Positions 1 through 9,630 of a stretch of DNA of 64,000 nt are shown here, one piece after another. The position numbers were made by a program, and so were the translations under genes. The DNA is taken from positions 248,001 to 312,000 of the forward strand of contig CBDDJX010000002.1 in NCBI GenBank assembly GCA_965229885.1. Reading direction: 5' to 3'. The DNA comes from DATLLJ01 sp965229885 (GTDB taxonomy: Bacteria; Acidobacteriota; Vicinamibacteria; Vicinamibacterales; CAVVIG01). Position 1 is the stretch's first letter. Each line of letters begins with the position of its first letter. Below the pieces are notes generated by a model. The model saw only the letters and a list, made by a program, of their open reading frames with translations, was not told the DNA's origin and made no database searches.

Positions 1-942
1 GATGCCCCGGGCATGCTCGGCCAGTACAGCGTCGCAGACGAAGCGCTGCGATTCACGCCCTTGTACCCTCTGGACCCCGGCCGTCAATATCGGGTGCGGT
101 TCGATCCGGCGCGCCTGCCGGGGGCCGGCGGTTCAAGCGCCGCCGCGGTCGTCGCCAGCGTCGGACAACCGGCGCAGCACACGACTTCTTCGACCGTGGT
201 GGCCCGCGTGTATCCGACGAGCGACGTCCTCCCGGAAAACCTGCTGCGAATGTACGTCGAATTCTCTGGCCCGATGGGGCGACCGAGCGGCATCCAGCAC
301 ATGAAGCTCGTCGACGACAGCGGCAAGGAGATCCCTGGGGCGTTCCTGCCGCTCGGTTACGAGTTCTGGAGCCCCGATCACACACGCTTCACGGCATTCT
401 TCGACCCGGGCCGCGTGAAGGGGGGCATTCTGCCGAACCAGCAGATGGGGCGCGCGCTCAATTCGGGGCGGTCGGTGACGCTGGTCATCAGCAGCGAGTG
501 GCGCGATCAACACGGGCTGCCGCTCAAGGAAGACTTCAGGCGGGTGCTGCGCGTTGGTCCTGCCGAGGAGAAGCCGCTCGATACGGCCTCGTGGCGCATC
601 CAGCCACCGCGGGCTGCCGGGCGGCGCGACGGGGTCGTCGTGACCTTCCCCGAACCGCTCGACCACGGCCTGCTGATGCGCGCGCTCGGCGTCACCCGTG
701 AGGACGTCCCCGTCGAGGGCGACATCCTCGTCGACAACGCGGAAACGCGGTGGACGTTCACGCCGCGCGAGAGGTGGCGCACCGGCATATATCACCTGCT
801 CGCGCTCGATATCCTGGAGGACGTCGCCGGCAATCAGATCGGCCGCGCGTTCGAGGTCGACAACTTCGATACCGTCGACAAGAGTCCCAACCCGAAGAGC
901 ATCACGATCCCCTTCAGCGTCGGGGCAGCCGGCACCGATTAG
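1..942 (+). CDS. Ig-like domain protein, 5' end outside window
   Basis: The reading frame is open from base 1, so the true start lies upstream; the first internal ATG at 13 is not a credible start. The roughly 313 visible residues look like tandem bacterial Ig-like (Big_5/SbsA type) beta-sandwich domains. Segments such as YPTSDVLPENLLRMYVEFSG and TFTPRERWRTGIYHLLALDI, ending in a domain that closes with AGNQIGRAFEVD, recur in that class. The C-terminus has no anchor or sorting motif. The function is probably extracellular or structural, but I do not recognise a specific family. No enzyme motif is visible. Confidence 0.6.
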   Translation, partial: DAPGMLGQYSVADEALRFTPLYPLDPGRQYRVRFDPARLPGAGGSSAAAVVASVGQPAQHTTSSTVVARVYPTSDVLPENLLRMYVEFSGPMGRPSGIQHMKLVDDSGKEIPGAFLPLGYEFWSPDHTRFTAFFDPGRVKGGILPNQQMGRALNSGRSVTLVISSEWRDQHGLPLKEDFRRVLRVGPAEEKPLDTASWRIQPPRAAGRRDGVVVTFPEPLDHGLLMRALGVTREDVPVEGDILVDNAETRWTFTPRERWRTGIYHLLALDILEDVAGNQIGRAFEVDNFDTVDKSPNPKSITIPFSVGAAGTD

Positions 943-989
943 ATAAAGACCTGCGCTACACCTTCACGAAAAACTGAGTAGCATAGCTG

Positions 990-1390
990 CTAGTCCGACT
1001 CGAGCAGGGCCAGCAGCGACCAGGCGGTCGTCGAGATGCGCTGCGCATAACTCTCTCCGTTCGCCGGTCTCGTCGTCTCCGGCCAGCTTCCGTCCGGACC
1101 CTGAACGCCGGCGAGATACTCCCTCGCCCGGCGGATCGCCTCACCCAGATCGCGATCCGAATAGGGAGAGGTCGACAGCGCTTCGATGTTCCGCACGCCC
1201 GCGAGCGCCAATACCGCAAGCGCGGTGTCGAACGACTCCGACTGCGAAGCGACATACGGACCCCAACCGCCGTCGGGCCCCTGGCCGCGTTTCAGTACAT
1301 CGAGAGATCTCTGGCGCTCGGCGATGGCCGCGGGATCGACGTCGCGCTCGAGTCCAAGGAGAACCGCGGCCGCATCGAGCCGCTCGCGCA
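990..1390 (-). pseudogene. squalene-cyclase/prenyltransferase-like repeat protein, C-terminal remnant
   Basis: The C-terminal ~130 residues are visible on the minus strand, ending TTAWSLLALLESD-stop. Two QW-type repeats, GQGPDGGWGPYVAS and VQGPDGSWPETTRP, mark the alpha-alpha barrel fold of squalene-hopene cyclases and prenyltransferase beta subunits. Upstream of about 1390 the frame stays open but loses family character, and the plus strand there encodes the N-terminal part of a different protein. The 5' portion is therefore missing. The catalytic DXDD region of a true cyclase is not present in what remains, so the original could equally have been a non-catalytic repeat protein. Confidence 0.6.
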
Positions 1391-2206
1391 CGACTTCGCC
1401 AGGGCCGCCGTGTTCCTGGTCGGCGCCGCCGGCTTGAAGGGATGGCGCGCACGCGGCCTGGCCGCCACGAGCGACATTACCAAGCTGGCAATCCCGCGCA
1501 CGAGCGATTCGCTCCTGACGCGCGCCGTGACCACCCGCAAGCGCGTCCAGGTCGCGGCAAACGGCGGCGAGCCGCCGATTGGCTTGTGGGGGGATCCGGT
1601 CGCGGGAGCGGTGGCGCTGCCGATCCATGCCGGCGAGGGTGTCATCGCGGTCGCGTACGCGGAAGATACCGAGCAGACGTCGTCGCAGAACGTCGGGCGC
1701 AAAATCACGGAGATGCTGATTAAGCACGCCGCCTTGCGCCTGACGACGAAAGGGAAGGCGTCGCCGCAGGCGACAACGGGCACACGGACAGGCAAGACGG
1801 CGCAGACGGGCGAAGAGAGCCTGCAGTCTGCCGAGTACTCGCCGGCCCGCCAGGCCCGCCGGCTCAGGATGCAGGAGGGCCTCGAGGTCACGCTCGACGG
1901 TTCTTCCAGCTCGCTCGTTGACATGTCAACGATTGGTGCTCAGGTTCTTTCCCCGCTCGCTCTGCGCCCCAACCGCGTGACCAGGATGACGCTACGCGGC
2001 GAAGCCAGCGCGCTAGCGGGCACAAAGTCCGCGTGATGTGGGCGCGCTTTGAGCAGCCGCAGGGGACCGACGCCGCGCAGTATCGTGTCGGCGTGAAGTT
2101 CACGGACCTCGAACCGAACGAAGTCGACGGGTTCCTGACGCGGCATGGGATTGAGGCGGCGACACGCGAGCGAACGAAGCCCGCCAAGCTCAAGGACTCG
2201 GCATGA
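1350..2206 (+). pseudogene. PilZ-domain protein, 5'-truncated and frameshifted
   Basis: An open frame from about 1350 reads RIEPLAHDFARAAVFLVGAA and continues through a sensor-like N-terminal region to a C-terminal PilZ domain starting near LDGSSSSLVDMSTIGAQVLS (about 1900). The frame then shifts between about 1995 and 2021. The rest of the PilZ barrel, KVRVMWARFEQPQ followed by YRVGVKFTDLEPNEVDGF, is read one frame over and stops at 2204-2206. No start codon with a ribosome site precedes the frame, and its 5' part overlaps the minus-strand cyclase remnant. PilZ domains usually bind c-di-GMP; the N-terminal RxxxR motif is not clearly visible here. A single-base indel would restore the C-terminus but not the missing start. 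Confidence 0.6.
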
Positions 2207-2223
2207 GATAAGCTCTTCCCGTA

Positions 2224-3891
2224 TTGAAGGATCTGACGGACACCGACCGCGCGTTCCAGTACCACGACGGCACCAAACACCATTTCAATCGCTTCGCTCC
2301 CTCGCTCGGCTATCTCGACTGGGCGTCGCAGCCGCGCCCGTTCCGGTCGTTTGACGGCGCGCCGGTCTGTCATTTGTATCCCGGGCCGAACGTGCCGGGG
2401 CCTTCGACCGAGCTGCCGCGCACCACGTACGACCAGTTATTTGGCGGCTTGCCGATCCCTCCGGCCCCGATCACGGCGGCCACCATCGGATACTTTCTTC
2501 GTTATTCGCTGGGACTCTCGGCCTGGAAAGTCTTCAAGGGTTCACGCTGGTCGCTGCGCGTCAATCCGTCGAGCGGGAACCTGCATCCCACCGAGGCGTA
2601 CATCGCAACGGGCCCGTTCGGGGTCCCCAGCGCGGCCGCCGCGCCGGGGACCCCGCCGACGGATTTCGGAGAGACGCCGGGCGTCTGGCATTACGCGCCC
2701 GATCGTCACGTGCTGGAGCGACGGTCGGTCTTCGATCGCCAGGCCTGGGATCGGGCAGGCATCGGCGTCGCGACCGACGGGTTCATCGTCGCGCTGACGT
2801 CGATTCACTGGCGCGAATCGTGGAAATACGGCGAGCGCGCGTTCCGGTACTGCCAGCACGATCTTGGACATGCCATTGCTGCACTGGCTGTATCAGCGGC
2901 GATGTGTGGATGGCGACTGACGATGCTGCCCGGGTGGTCGCAGCGCGCGGTGGGGACGCTCATCGGCATCGATCGCGATGAGGATTACGTCGAGGCCGAG
3001 CGCGAAGAGCCGGCCTGCGCCCTGCTCGTCACGCGCGGGGTGGTTCCCGATCTGCCACCGATTGGGTTGGTTCCCGACCTGTGGTTCGGCCGGGCCAGTC
3101 AGCTGAGCGAAGACCATGTCACGTGGGCCTTCATCGACGACGTGGCCCGGGCCACGGAAGATTCTGGCCGCACGGTCACCGCCGATTGCGCGTGGTCGGC
3201 GGGCGCTGCGGTTGATGGTGATCGCGGACACGACGCGCGCGCGCTTGTCGTGCAGCGGCGCAGCGCGGTGGCGCTCGATGGGGCTTCCTGCGCCGATCGC
3301 GGACAGTTCCTGCGCATGCTCTCGCGCGTGATGCCCGGTTCCGGCGCACCGTGGGACGCGGCCTGGTGGACTCCGCGCATTCATCTCGCCTTGTTCGTCC
3401 ATCGCGTGGAGGGCGTGGCCCCGGGCCTCTACGTGCTCGCCCGGGCGGCGTCGGCTGTGCCCCGGCTCAAGGCGGCGTTCAGCCGTGAGTTCACCTGGAC
3501 ACAGGTCGCCGACGGTGTTCCGCTGTGGCTGTTACACGCGGGTGATTATCGGTCTCGCTCGCAACGTGTCAGTTGCGACCAGAACATCGCGGCCGACGGA
3601 TTCTTCAGCCTCGGGATGATCGCGGACTTCGAAGGCAGCCTCGATGAGCACGGGCCGTCGTTCTATCGGCACCTGTTCTGGGAATCGGGCATCGTGGGCC
3701 AGATGTTGTACCTCGAGGCGGAAGCCGCTGGGGCGCGCGCCACCGGCATCGGCTGCTTCTACGACGACGCGGTTCACGACCTGCTCGGGCTCAGAGGGCA
3801 CGCGTTTCAAAGCCTGTACCACTTCACGGTCGGCATGCCCGTCGAGGACGCCCGGCTCACGACGGAACCGGGATATCCATGGGAAGGGTGA
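2224..3891 (+). CDS. SagB/ThcOx-type FMN nitroreductase-fold dehydrogenase (double domain)
   Basis: A 555-residue protein with two nitroreductase-like halves. The N-terminal half (about 90-290) holds the conserved stretch SLRVNPSSGNLHPTEAYI, diagnostic of SagB/ThcOx dehydrogenases, which use FMN to oxidise azolines to azoles in modified peptides. The C-terminal half (about 340-540) repeats the fold and ends with the typical FYDDAVHDLLGL and YHFTVGMP. The start is TTG at 2224; no better ATG lies nearby, so it may be off by a few codons. No cyclodehydratase, precursor peptide or transporter is visible next to it, so a role in peptide modification is not supported by context. Stand-alone double-domain versions are common in bacteria and their substrates are unknown. 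Confidence 0.85.
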   Translation: MKDLTDTDRAFQYHDGTKHHFNRFAPSLGYLDWASQPRPFRSFDGAPVCHLYPGPNVPGPSTELPRTTYDQLFGGLPIPPAPITAATIGYFLRYSLGLSAWKVFKGSRWSLRVNPSSGNLHPTEAYIATGPFGVPSAAAAPGTPPTDFGETPGVWHYAPDRHVLERRSVFDRQAWDRAGIGVATDGFIVALTSIHWRESWKYGERAFRYCQHDLGHAIAALAVSAAMCGWRLTMLPGWSQRAVGTLIGIDRDEDYVEAEREEPACALLVTRGVVPDLPPIGLVPDLWFGRASQLSEDHVTWAFIDDVARATEDSGRTVTADCAWSAGAAVDGDRGHDARALVVQRRSAVALDGASCADRGQFLRMLSRVMPGSGAPWDAAWWTPRIHLALFVHRVEGVAPGLYVLARAASAVPRLKAAFSREFTWTQVADGVPLWLLHAGDYRSRSQRVSCDQNIAADGFFSLGMIADFEGSLDEHGPSFYRHLFWESGIVGQMLYLEAEAAGARATGIGCFYDDAVHDLLGLRGHAFQSLYHFTVGMPVEDARLTTEPGYPWEG

Positions 3892-3897
3892 ACGCAT

Positions 3898-4951
3898 ATG
3901 TTTGACCCTTGGATGGTGAATATGCACACAAAGATAAAGGTATTCATAATACCGCTGGGCGTCGGCCTCACCGTCTGCGCGGCGGCGTTGATGGTGCGGA
4001 CCGCACAACAGAAGGCTGACACGAGCAACCTGATCGCGGGTCCGGCGGCGTTCATCGACTACCGCGCGATGAAACCCGGGACCTTCCGGAAGATTACGGC
4101 GGCGGATTTGCCCAGGCCGTATGCGACCCGTTCGGTCGGCAACGCGCCGACGCTCGTGCCTCGGCCGGCCGGCCGGAGCGGATATCGGTCTTTGCGACGG
4201 GCCTGAGGCAGCCGTACGGAATCGCGTTCTATCCGCTCGGCGCGAGTCCACAGTGGGTAAACATCGGCAACACGAATTCGATCGTGCGATTCGCCTACAG
4301 GAACGGTGATCTCAAAGCCAGCGGCGCGGCCGAAACCGTCGTTGGGAACTGCCGGCAGGGGGCGCCCACTGGACCCGCGACGTCGTGTTTTCGAAAGACG
4401 GAAGAGCGATGTTTGTGGCGGTCGGCTCGGCGTCGAACGTCGATGACCCCGACGAGACGCGTGCGGAATTCCACCGCGCGAGCATTCTTCAATTCATACC
4501 GGAGGGCGCCTTCGTCAAGGTGTACGCGTCTGGCATTCGTAACGCGGGAGGCGGGCTGGCCATCAACGCGAACGGGTGAGCTCTGGTGCTCGACCAACGA
4601 GCGCGACAGTCTTGGCGACGACCTCGTGCCCGACTACATCACGCACGTGCGCGAGGGCGGTTTCCACGGGTGGCCCTGGTATTACATCGGCGACCATCAG
4701 GACCCGCGCCACGAAGGCAAGCACCCGGAGCTCAGAACGCAGGTCGTCGTTCCCGACGTCTTGTTGTCGCCGCACAACACGGATCGTGGAATCGCGCGAA
4801 TCGGACCGGCTACGAATTGATTCGAGTCCCGATCGTCGACGGACATGCGACCGGAGAGTTCCAGGATTTCATGACGGGATTCGTCCTGCCGAATGGCGAC
4901 GTGTGGGGAAGGCCCGTGGCCGTCGCCGTGGCCAGCGACGGCTCGTGGTGA
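3898..4951 (+). pseudogene. sorbosone/PQQ-type sugar dehydrogenase, degraded
   Basis: Homology to secreted six-bladed beta-propeller sorbosone dehydrogenases is spread over several frames. A signal/TM segment lies in MHTKIKVFIIPLGVGLTVCA. After a shift near 4170 comes ISVFATGLRQPYGIAFYP, after another near 4346 comes HWTRDVVFSKDGRAMFVAVG, and after another near 4577 comes LWCSTNERDSLGDD. Near 4785 the frame jumps from VLLSPHN straight to QHGSWNRANRTGYELIRV. The intervening blade segment found in the family is missing, so this is a deletion, not only indels. The frame stops after VAVASDGSW, losing the last blade. Multiple shifts, an internal deletion and a lost C-terminus make this a true pseudogene. 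Confidence 0.8.
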
Positions 4952-4961
4952 CGCCGGCCTG

Positions 4962-5840
4962 TCAGTGACGTCGCGTCTCGTGGTCGACCACGGCCAGGAC
5001 TGCGAGCGGATCGACGCGAGCACCTCCGGCCCGCACGGCCCAGTGGAGGTGCGGACCCGTCACCCTCCCCGTCGCTCCGACCTCTCCGATCGCCTGTCCG
5101 GCCGCGACGCTGTCGCCTTCGTGGACGCCGATGACAGACAGGTGCGCCAGCAGCGAAAAGAGTCCGAGTCCGTGGTCCAGAATGACCGTCTTCCCGGAAA
5201 AGTACAGATCCTTGGCGAGCACGACACGGCCGGCGTTGGGGGCCGCAACCGGCGTGCCGGTCAGGCTCGGGAAATCGGCACCGCTATGAGGACTTCGCGC
5301 CTGGCCGTTGAAGATGCTTCGCGTACCGAAGTGGCTGGTAACTGTACTCGGGACTGGCGGCATGAACGGCCCGTGCCACAGCCGCTCCGCGGACGATTGG
5401 CGCCACAGCTCGTCGAGCGCTGCCGCCTCGCCGGCAATGCGCTCTCCCATTTCTGGCGGCGGATTGACGAGCGCCGGGTCGACCTTCAGCACCCGAACCG
5501 GGAAACGCCGCGGCAGAACCGTGAGGACGTACGTGGCCTGAAGCCGCCGTGGGCCCGATATCACTTCGACCGATGCGGAGTAGGTTCCCGGCCGGACGCC
5601 AAGGTCAATCCCGACGAGTCCGCGCCAGGTCGCGGCATCGACGCGGTACACGGGTATCTCGCGGTTGAAGGCGTGCAGCCGTACACGGTCCGCGGGCTCT
5701 GGCACGACCATCGTCAGCACGACCAGCTCGCCGGGCTGTATCGACCGGGCATTCGCGGCGATGTCGATGGAATCGGCGGGGGTGGCGACCGCAGCCATCA
5801 GCAAAGCCGAGAACCAGGAGGCCGCCAGAACACCCCGCAT
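4962..5840 (-). CDS. secreted M23-family peptidoglycan endopeptidase
   Basis: The 292-residue protein starts with a signal peptide (MRGVLAASWFSALLMAAVAT). It then has an Ig-like/beta region and a C-terminal LytM/M23 domain (about 160-280). The zinc ligands are visible: His and Asp in PHSGADFPS, and the HLHW motif near the end. It should cleave peptidoglycan cross-bridges in the periplasm or at the cell surface, in cell separation or wall turnover. It is intact although both neighbours are broken. Its 3' end lies 10 bp from the end of the sorbosone-dehydrogenase pseudogene (convergent). Confidence 0.9.
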   Translation of the reverse strand: MRGVLAASWFSALLMAAVATPADSIDIAANARSIQPGELVVLTMVVPEPADRVRLHAFNREIPVYRVDAATWRGLVGIDLGVRPGTYSASVEVISGPRRLQATYVLTVLPRRFPVRVLKVDPALVNPPPEMGERIAGEAAALDELWRQSSAERLWHGPFMPPVPSTVTSHFGTRSIFNGQARSPHSGADFPSLTGTPVAAPNAGRVVLAKDLYFSGKTVILDHGLGLFSLLAHLSVIGVHEGDSVAAGQAIGEVGATGRVTGPHLHWAVRAGGARVDPLAVLAVVDHETRRH

Positions 5841-5869
5841 GGTTCAATCTTACGCCTGGCCTCATTGTG

Positions 5870-6718
5870 TTAGAAGAACTTTCGGGCGCGAGGTTGAATC
5901 CCATAAATAGCGCGCGCGGAACCCCACTCCGCGCCATCTGCGCGAACGTCGTACCCTGGCCGTTGCCGAAGTTGAGCTGAAAGCAGGTGGCGGCCCGCGC
6001 GCTTCTCGATGCCGAAGGCAAACGCCGGCTCATCGGGTTTGTAACCGGCAACCCGCGGCGATGTTTCGGCGACGACGTACACCGTCGGGTTGAGCCGCAG
6101 CCGGCCGCCGACGCCGACGAAGAACGTGTCGCGATCGATGTTGAGGATGGCGGCCGTGTTGTGCACCCAGATCGGTGTCGCATACATCGCGAAGCGGTCG
6201 CCAACCGTTCGCGACACGACCGCTCCCAGGGCGGGCGAATACCGATCCTGGAAGTTGTTGCCGCCCTCAATGGATACGAGCGCTGATATCGAGAGCGGCG
6301 TCGATTACCGCTGATGCACGGCGTCGTACTTGCCATAGAACTGAAAGGTCTTGTCTACGGCTGCGCGGTAAGCGGCCGCCTGCACATGCCGCGCGATCCC
6401 GAAGCGGTACTCGAAGCCGACGACGGCGCCTTGATCGAGACCGAAGAGATTGCTGGCCTGCTGACCAAAGCTACCGTTCCTCAGATTGCCGTTGAACCGG
6501 TGGGTGAGCTGAAAGTTCGATCCGTGCCGCGGAAGCCTCAGGGTCGTCGGCAGAGCGATGACGCGAAAATCAGGTTCGGCGAACCGCAGCGAACGGTCGT
6601 TGTCGGCAGCCGCCGTGGCGGGAGCTGCAGCCGATTGCGCCTGCGCAGAGTCAACGTCGAGACCCGCGACTCCCAGGAATCCAATCGAGACAAAGCGAGC
6701 GAGCATGTGCGTCGTCAC
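5870..6718 (-). pseudogene. DUF5777-type outer-membrane beta-barrel protein, interrupted
   Basis: The protein begins with a signal peptide ending in AQA (start at 6718). It continues as an alternating beta-barrel pattern (FQLTHRFNGNLRNGSFGQ, VGFEYRFGIARHVQ). An in-frame TAA at 6305-6307 follows KYDAVHQR, yet the same frame goes on beyond it with SALVSIEGGNNFQDRYSPAL and DTFFVGVGGRLRLNP. Two nearly compensating frameshifts near 5985 and 5890 put QLNFGNGQGTTFAQMAR in another frame before the original KFF-stop at 5870. One stop plus two indels make it non-functional as read. The family is common in Acidobacteria and of unknown function. Confidence 0.75.
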
Positions 6719-6897
6719 GCGCCTGCGCAGAGCAAGCCGGGGACCATCGGCACGCGGGCCATTGTGTCATCAAACGGCCCACAATCCGATCGAAGTCGCG
6801 GATGGCGTTACGCGTTTCGTAACTGCTTGCCTGGCCCTGGATCCAGGTTTTCGTGTGGGCCCTAAACCTTCACGCTGGTCGTTCCGGTAGGCCGGCC

Positions 6898-7062
6898 GTG
6901 GACGAGCGCCCCGACCCGCCCGCCGAACCGCCCGCAATCACCGTTCAATGCGGCATGTGCAAACGACATGTCCCGATCGAGCACGTACGCACGTGGAGTG
7001 GGCGCGTCTTGTGTTTGGGGTGCCTCTCGTCTTGGTACGACGAGGAGGGGGGGAAGGATTGA
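6898..7062 (+). CDS. small zinc-ribbon protein
   Basis: About 54 residues from GTG at 6898. Two CxxC pairs (CGMC and CLGC) about 23 residues apart form a probable zinc ribbon, with PIEHVRTWSGRVLCL between them. The tail SSWYDEEGGKD is acidic. An upstream ATG at 6853 gives a 69-residue version, but its extra residues look random. The partner and function are unknown; such small proteins often act as accessory or nucleic-acid-binding factors. Its 3' end is adjacent to the convergent gene at 7064. Confidence 0.55.
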   Translation: MDERPDPPAEPPAITVQCGMCKRHVPIEHVRTWSGRVLCLGCLSSWYDEEGGKD

Positions 7063-7063
7063 A

Positions 7064-7375
7064 TTAGCAGCTGAGAAGCGCCCACCCCTCGCCTTCGTGC
7101 TCTACCCGCTCGAGGTCTGCCCATTGAACCGCCTGGGAGCGCATTGCGAAGCGTCGGCCGTCCAGGAATTCCTCGTCTTCCAGGAACTGGACCTCCCACC
7201 CGTATTTGCCGTGGCTTCGCAGCACGCACCTGAAGCGTTTGCCGTCTTTGGTGAGCGTCCATAGTGCTTCGGCAGGCGCTGGCTGCCGCGCCGGCGGCGG
7301 CGGGGCATTCCAGAGCATCGCTTTCGGGTCCATGCGCACACCATGCCTCAGAGCGGTGACAAACTTGGGCTGCAC
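7064..7375 (-). CDS. conserved hypothetical protein, 103 aa
   Basis: A short soluble protein with a coherent beta-rich C-terminus (ALWTLTKDGKRFRCVLRSHG, GWEVQFLEDEEFLDGRRFAM) and a proline-rich N-terminus. The start may be the internal ATG at 7333 (MDPKAMLWNA), which would avoid overlap with the small ORF on the other strand. I do not recognise a named family. The pattern resembles small proteins recurrent in Acidobacteria, but that is an impression rather than a search result. No signal peptide or membrane segment is seen. Confidence 0.5.
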   Translation of the reverse strand: MQPKFVTALRHGVRMDPKAMLWNAPPPPARQPAPAEALWTLTKDGKRFRCVLRSHGKYGWEVQFLEDEEFLDGRRFAMRSQAVQWADLERVEHEGEGWALLSC

Positions 7376-7486
7376 TCGGCGAATCTGGTGTATGAGACTG
7401 CCAATCTGGAGGGTAGCACGACAATCTCGGTTTCCCCGTATCGCGCCATGGTAAGTGTGACCGAAGGAAAGATCGTCGCGCCCTAA
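7343..7486 (+). CDS. possible 47-aa ORF or 3' remnant next to an IS
   Basis: ATG at 7343, TAA at 7484-7486. The product ends SVSPYRAMVSVTEGKIVAP. The coherent C-terminal stretch and its position three bases before the left end of the IS suggest the tail of a longer protein whose 5' part is gone, or a chance ORF. I cannot assign it to a family. Confidence 0.25.
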   Translation: MPQSGDKLGLHSANLVYETANLEGSTTISVSPYRAMVSVTEGKIVAP

Positions 7487-7489
7487 AGG

Positions 7490-8696
7490 GTGTTACCCAA
7501 GCGGGTGTGCCACAGGAGGGCACCCGCGTGGGACCACAGGCGAGGCCGGAGTATTTGGCGCCGATGCGGGACCGGTACGTGGGGGCCTCGCGGACGGAGA
7601 AGGGGCGCGTGCTCACAGAGGCGGTGACGGTGACGGGCTACCATCGGAAGGCGATCATTCGGGCCTGGCGGCGGCCAGCCGTGCGGCCCCCGCGGGGCCC
7701 GCGTCGGGGCCGACCCACGCGCTATGACGCCGCGGGGGTGCGGGCACTCCGGGCGGTCTGGGTCGCGGCGGGCGATCCGTGGGCCCGCCGCCTGAAGGCC
7801 CTGCTGCCGGCGGGCTGCCGTGGGCCCGTCGCCGCCTCGCGGTGTCGCCCGCCACCGAAGCGAAGGTGCGCACCATCAGCCCGCGCCAGATCGATCGCCT
7901 GCTGGCGCCCGACCAGCGCACGATCCGCCGACGGCTGTATGGGCGCACCAAACCCGGCCCGCTGTTGAAGCACCACATTCCGGGCAAGACCGATCACTGG
8001 GACGTCACCGAGCCCGGCTTCACCGAGGTGGACCTGGTGAGTCACTCGGGCGACCGCGCCGATGGGGACTTCCTCCATACGCTGAATCTCACCGACATTC
8101 AGACCACCTGGGTCGAACACGGCGCCGTCATGGGGAAAAGTCAGGTCCGGGTCCAGGAACGGCTCGACCACTTGCGCGGGGGGCGGCCGTACAAGAAGAA
8201 CGACAACGCGCATATCGAACAAAAGAACTGGACCCACGTCCGGAAGCTGATGGGCTATGTGCGGTATGACTCGGCGGCGGCCCTCGCAGCGATGAACGAT
8301 GTGTAGGCCGACCTGCGGCTGTTGCAGAATCTCTTTCTGCCGTCGGTGCAACTCCAACGCAAAGAACGCATCGGCGCCCGCCGGCGCCGGTACTACGACG
8401 CGCCGCAGACCCCGTTGGAGCGCGTCCAGGCCTGCCCGCAGGCCCACGCCGCGAAGGTGGTGGCGCTCGTGCGCCAGCGGGACCGGCTCGATCCGTTCGC
8501 GCTCGCGGCGCGCATTGACCGCAAGCTCGCGCGGGTCTATGCCCTCGCGAATCATCGGCGCGGGCTGGTGCCCTCGACGGCGGGGGCCGCGGAGACACAC
8601 GCAAAGACCGCGCGGGTCTCCGCGGCCCTGTCGCTCAAAGACCTCTCCCCGTCGGTAACACCAAACATGGCGCGACGACGCGCCGCCCGGTAACAC
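7490..8696. mobile_element. integrase-type insertion sequence, degenerate
   Basis: A ~1.2-kb element bounded by an 8-bp inverted match: GTGTTACC at 7490-7497 and GGTAACAC at 8689-8696. A further GGTAACACC at 8654-8662 could be an alternative inner end. It contains one broken rve/DDE transposase. No clear target duplication is seen. Its right edge lies immediately in front of the secretion-signal region of the hydrolase pseudogene that follows, so it appears to have removed that gene's start. The exact ends are tentative. Confidence 0.6.
7507..8693 (+). pseudogene. rve/DDE integrase-core transposase, broken
   Basis: The N-terminal DNA-binding part (YVGASRTEKGRVLTEAVTV) is in one frame to about 7800. 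The catalytic region is in another (KTDHWDVTEPGFTEVDLVSH, DGDFLHTLNLTDIQTTWVE). Between GKSQVRVQERLDHL and GGRPYKKNDNAHIEQKNW the segment that normally carries the second catalytic Asp (DSDNGSEF-type motif) is deleted. A TAG at 8304-8306 then interrupts the frame, after which DLRLLQNLFLPSVQLQRKER continues to 8693. A frameshift, a deletion of the active site and a stop codon mean it cannot be active. Confidence 0.8.
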
Positions 8697-8699
8697 TTA

Positions 8700-9630
8700 C
8701 TTATGGCTCGACACGTTCCCTACGCTTCGCCGGCGCGCTCGCGACCCTGGTTCTGTGGTCGCCGCCGGCGTCGGCTCAGTCGCCGACCCAGTCAGGCCAG
8801 CCTCCAGTCCAGACATGCCAGCTGGGGACTCTGCGGCTCGAGCGCGGCGAGTCGATTCCGACTTCCGGATGACATGCATCACCTTCGGCACGCCGAACGC
8901 CGCGCGCAGCAACGCTGTCCTCCTGATTCACGGCCTACGAGGGAATAGGGACAGTCAGAGCACGTGGGCCGGACCGGGGAAAGCCTTCGACACCAGCCAG
9001 TACTTCGTGATTCAGCCCGACACGCTTGCATCCGTTTCACCCGACCCGAATGCGACGACCTCACCGACCCGCGCGGGTCTCGGCATGCGATTTCCTCGCT
9101 TCAGCAATCGCGACGTGGTCCAGGCGGAACACCGGATGCTCACCGAGTGCCTCCGCCTGTCGCACCTTGTCGCAGTGTCCGGTACGTCGATGGGCGGCAT
9201 CGAGTCGATGCAGTGGGCGGTCAGCTATCCAGACTTCATGGACGCCGTCATCCGATCGTGCCCCAGGCGTTCGCGGCAAGACAGTCCGTGTTCATCTGGG
9301 AGGCCGCTCGACGCGCGATCATGTCGATCCGAAATGGATGGGTGGGACGTATCCCGCGAACGACCCGCCGCGCGCCGGCGTGGCGGCGGGACTCACCGTG
9401 CAGACGGCGTTCGGCTCCTCGTCGGCCGCTTTCGACAAGAACTTCCAGACGAGGGAGGCCGTCCTCGCGTTCTATCAGTCGCCGGCGGACGCGCGCGACT
9501 GGGCATTCTGGATGATCGCTGACCGAAGTGAAGTTCGCGCTGACCGGAAGGTGTCGCACACGCGTCGCACAGGACGTCACAGTGGACGTGTACGGCGAGG
9601 GGGGTGATCACCGCGCAATATGCCGTCAAG
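8700..9630 (+). pseudogene. secreted homoserine-acetyltransferase-like alpha/beta hydrolase, broken
   Basis: A signal-peptide-like stretch (RSLRFAGALATLVLWSPPAS) lies in one frame without a start codon, directly after the IS. After a shift near 8862 the hydrolase core is in another frame: CITFGTPNAARSNAVLLIHG, then the nucleophile elbow SGTSMGGIESMQWAVSYPDF. Further shifts near 9252 and 9330 lead to PIVPQAFAARQSVFIWEAAR and DPKWMGGTYPANDPPRAGVA. The end, VDVYGEGGDHRAICRQV, is again in a different frame. The family includes MetX-like acyltransferases and uncharacterised secreted hydrolases. At least four breaks and a lost start make it a pseudogene. Confidence 0.75.

Noticed and set aside
7722..8696. 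324-codon minus-strand frame in the IS
   Set aside because: Antisense of the broken transposase with no HTH or other mobile-element domain.
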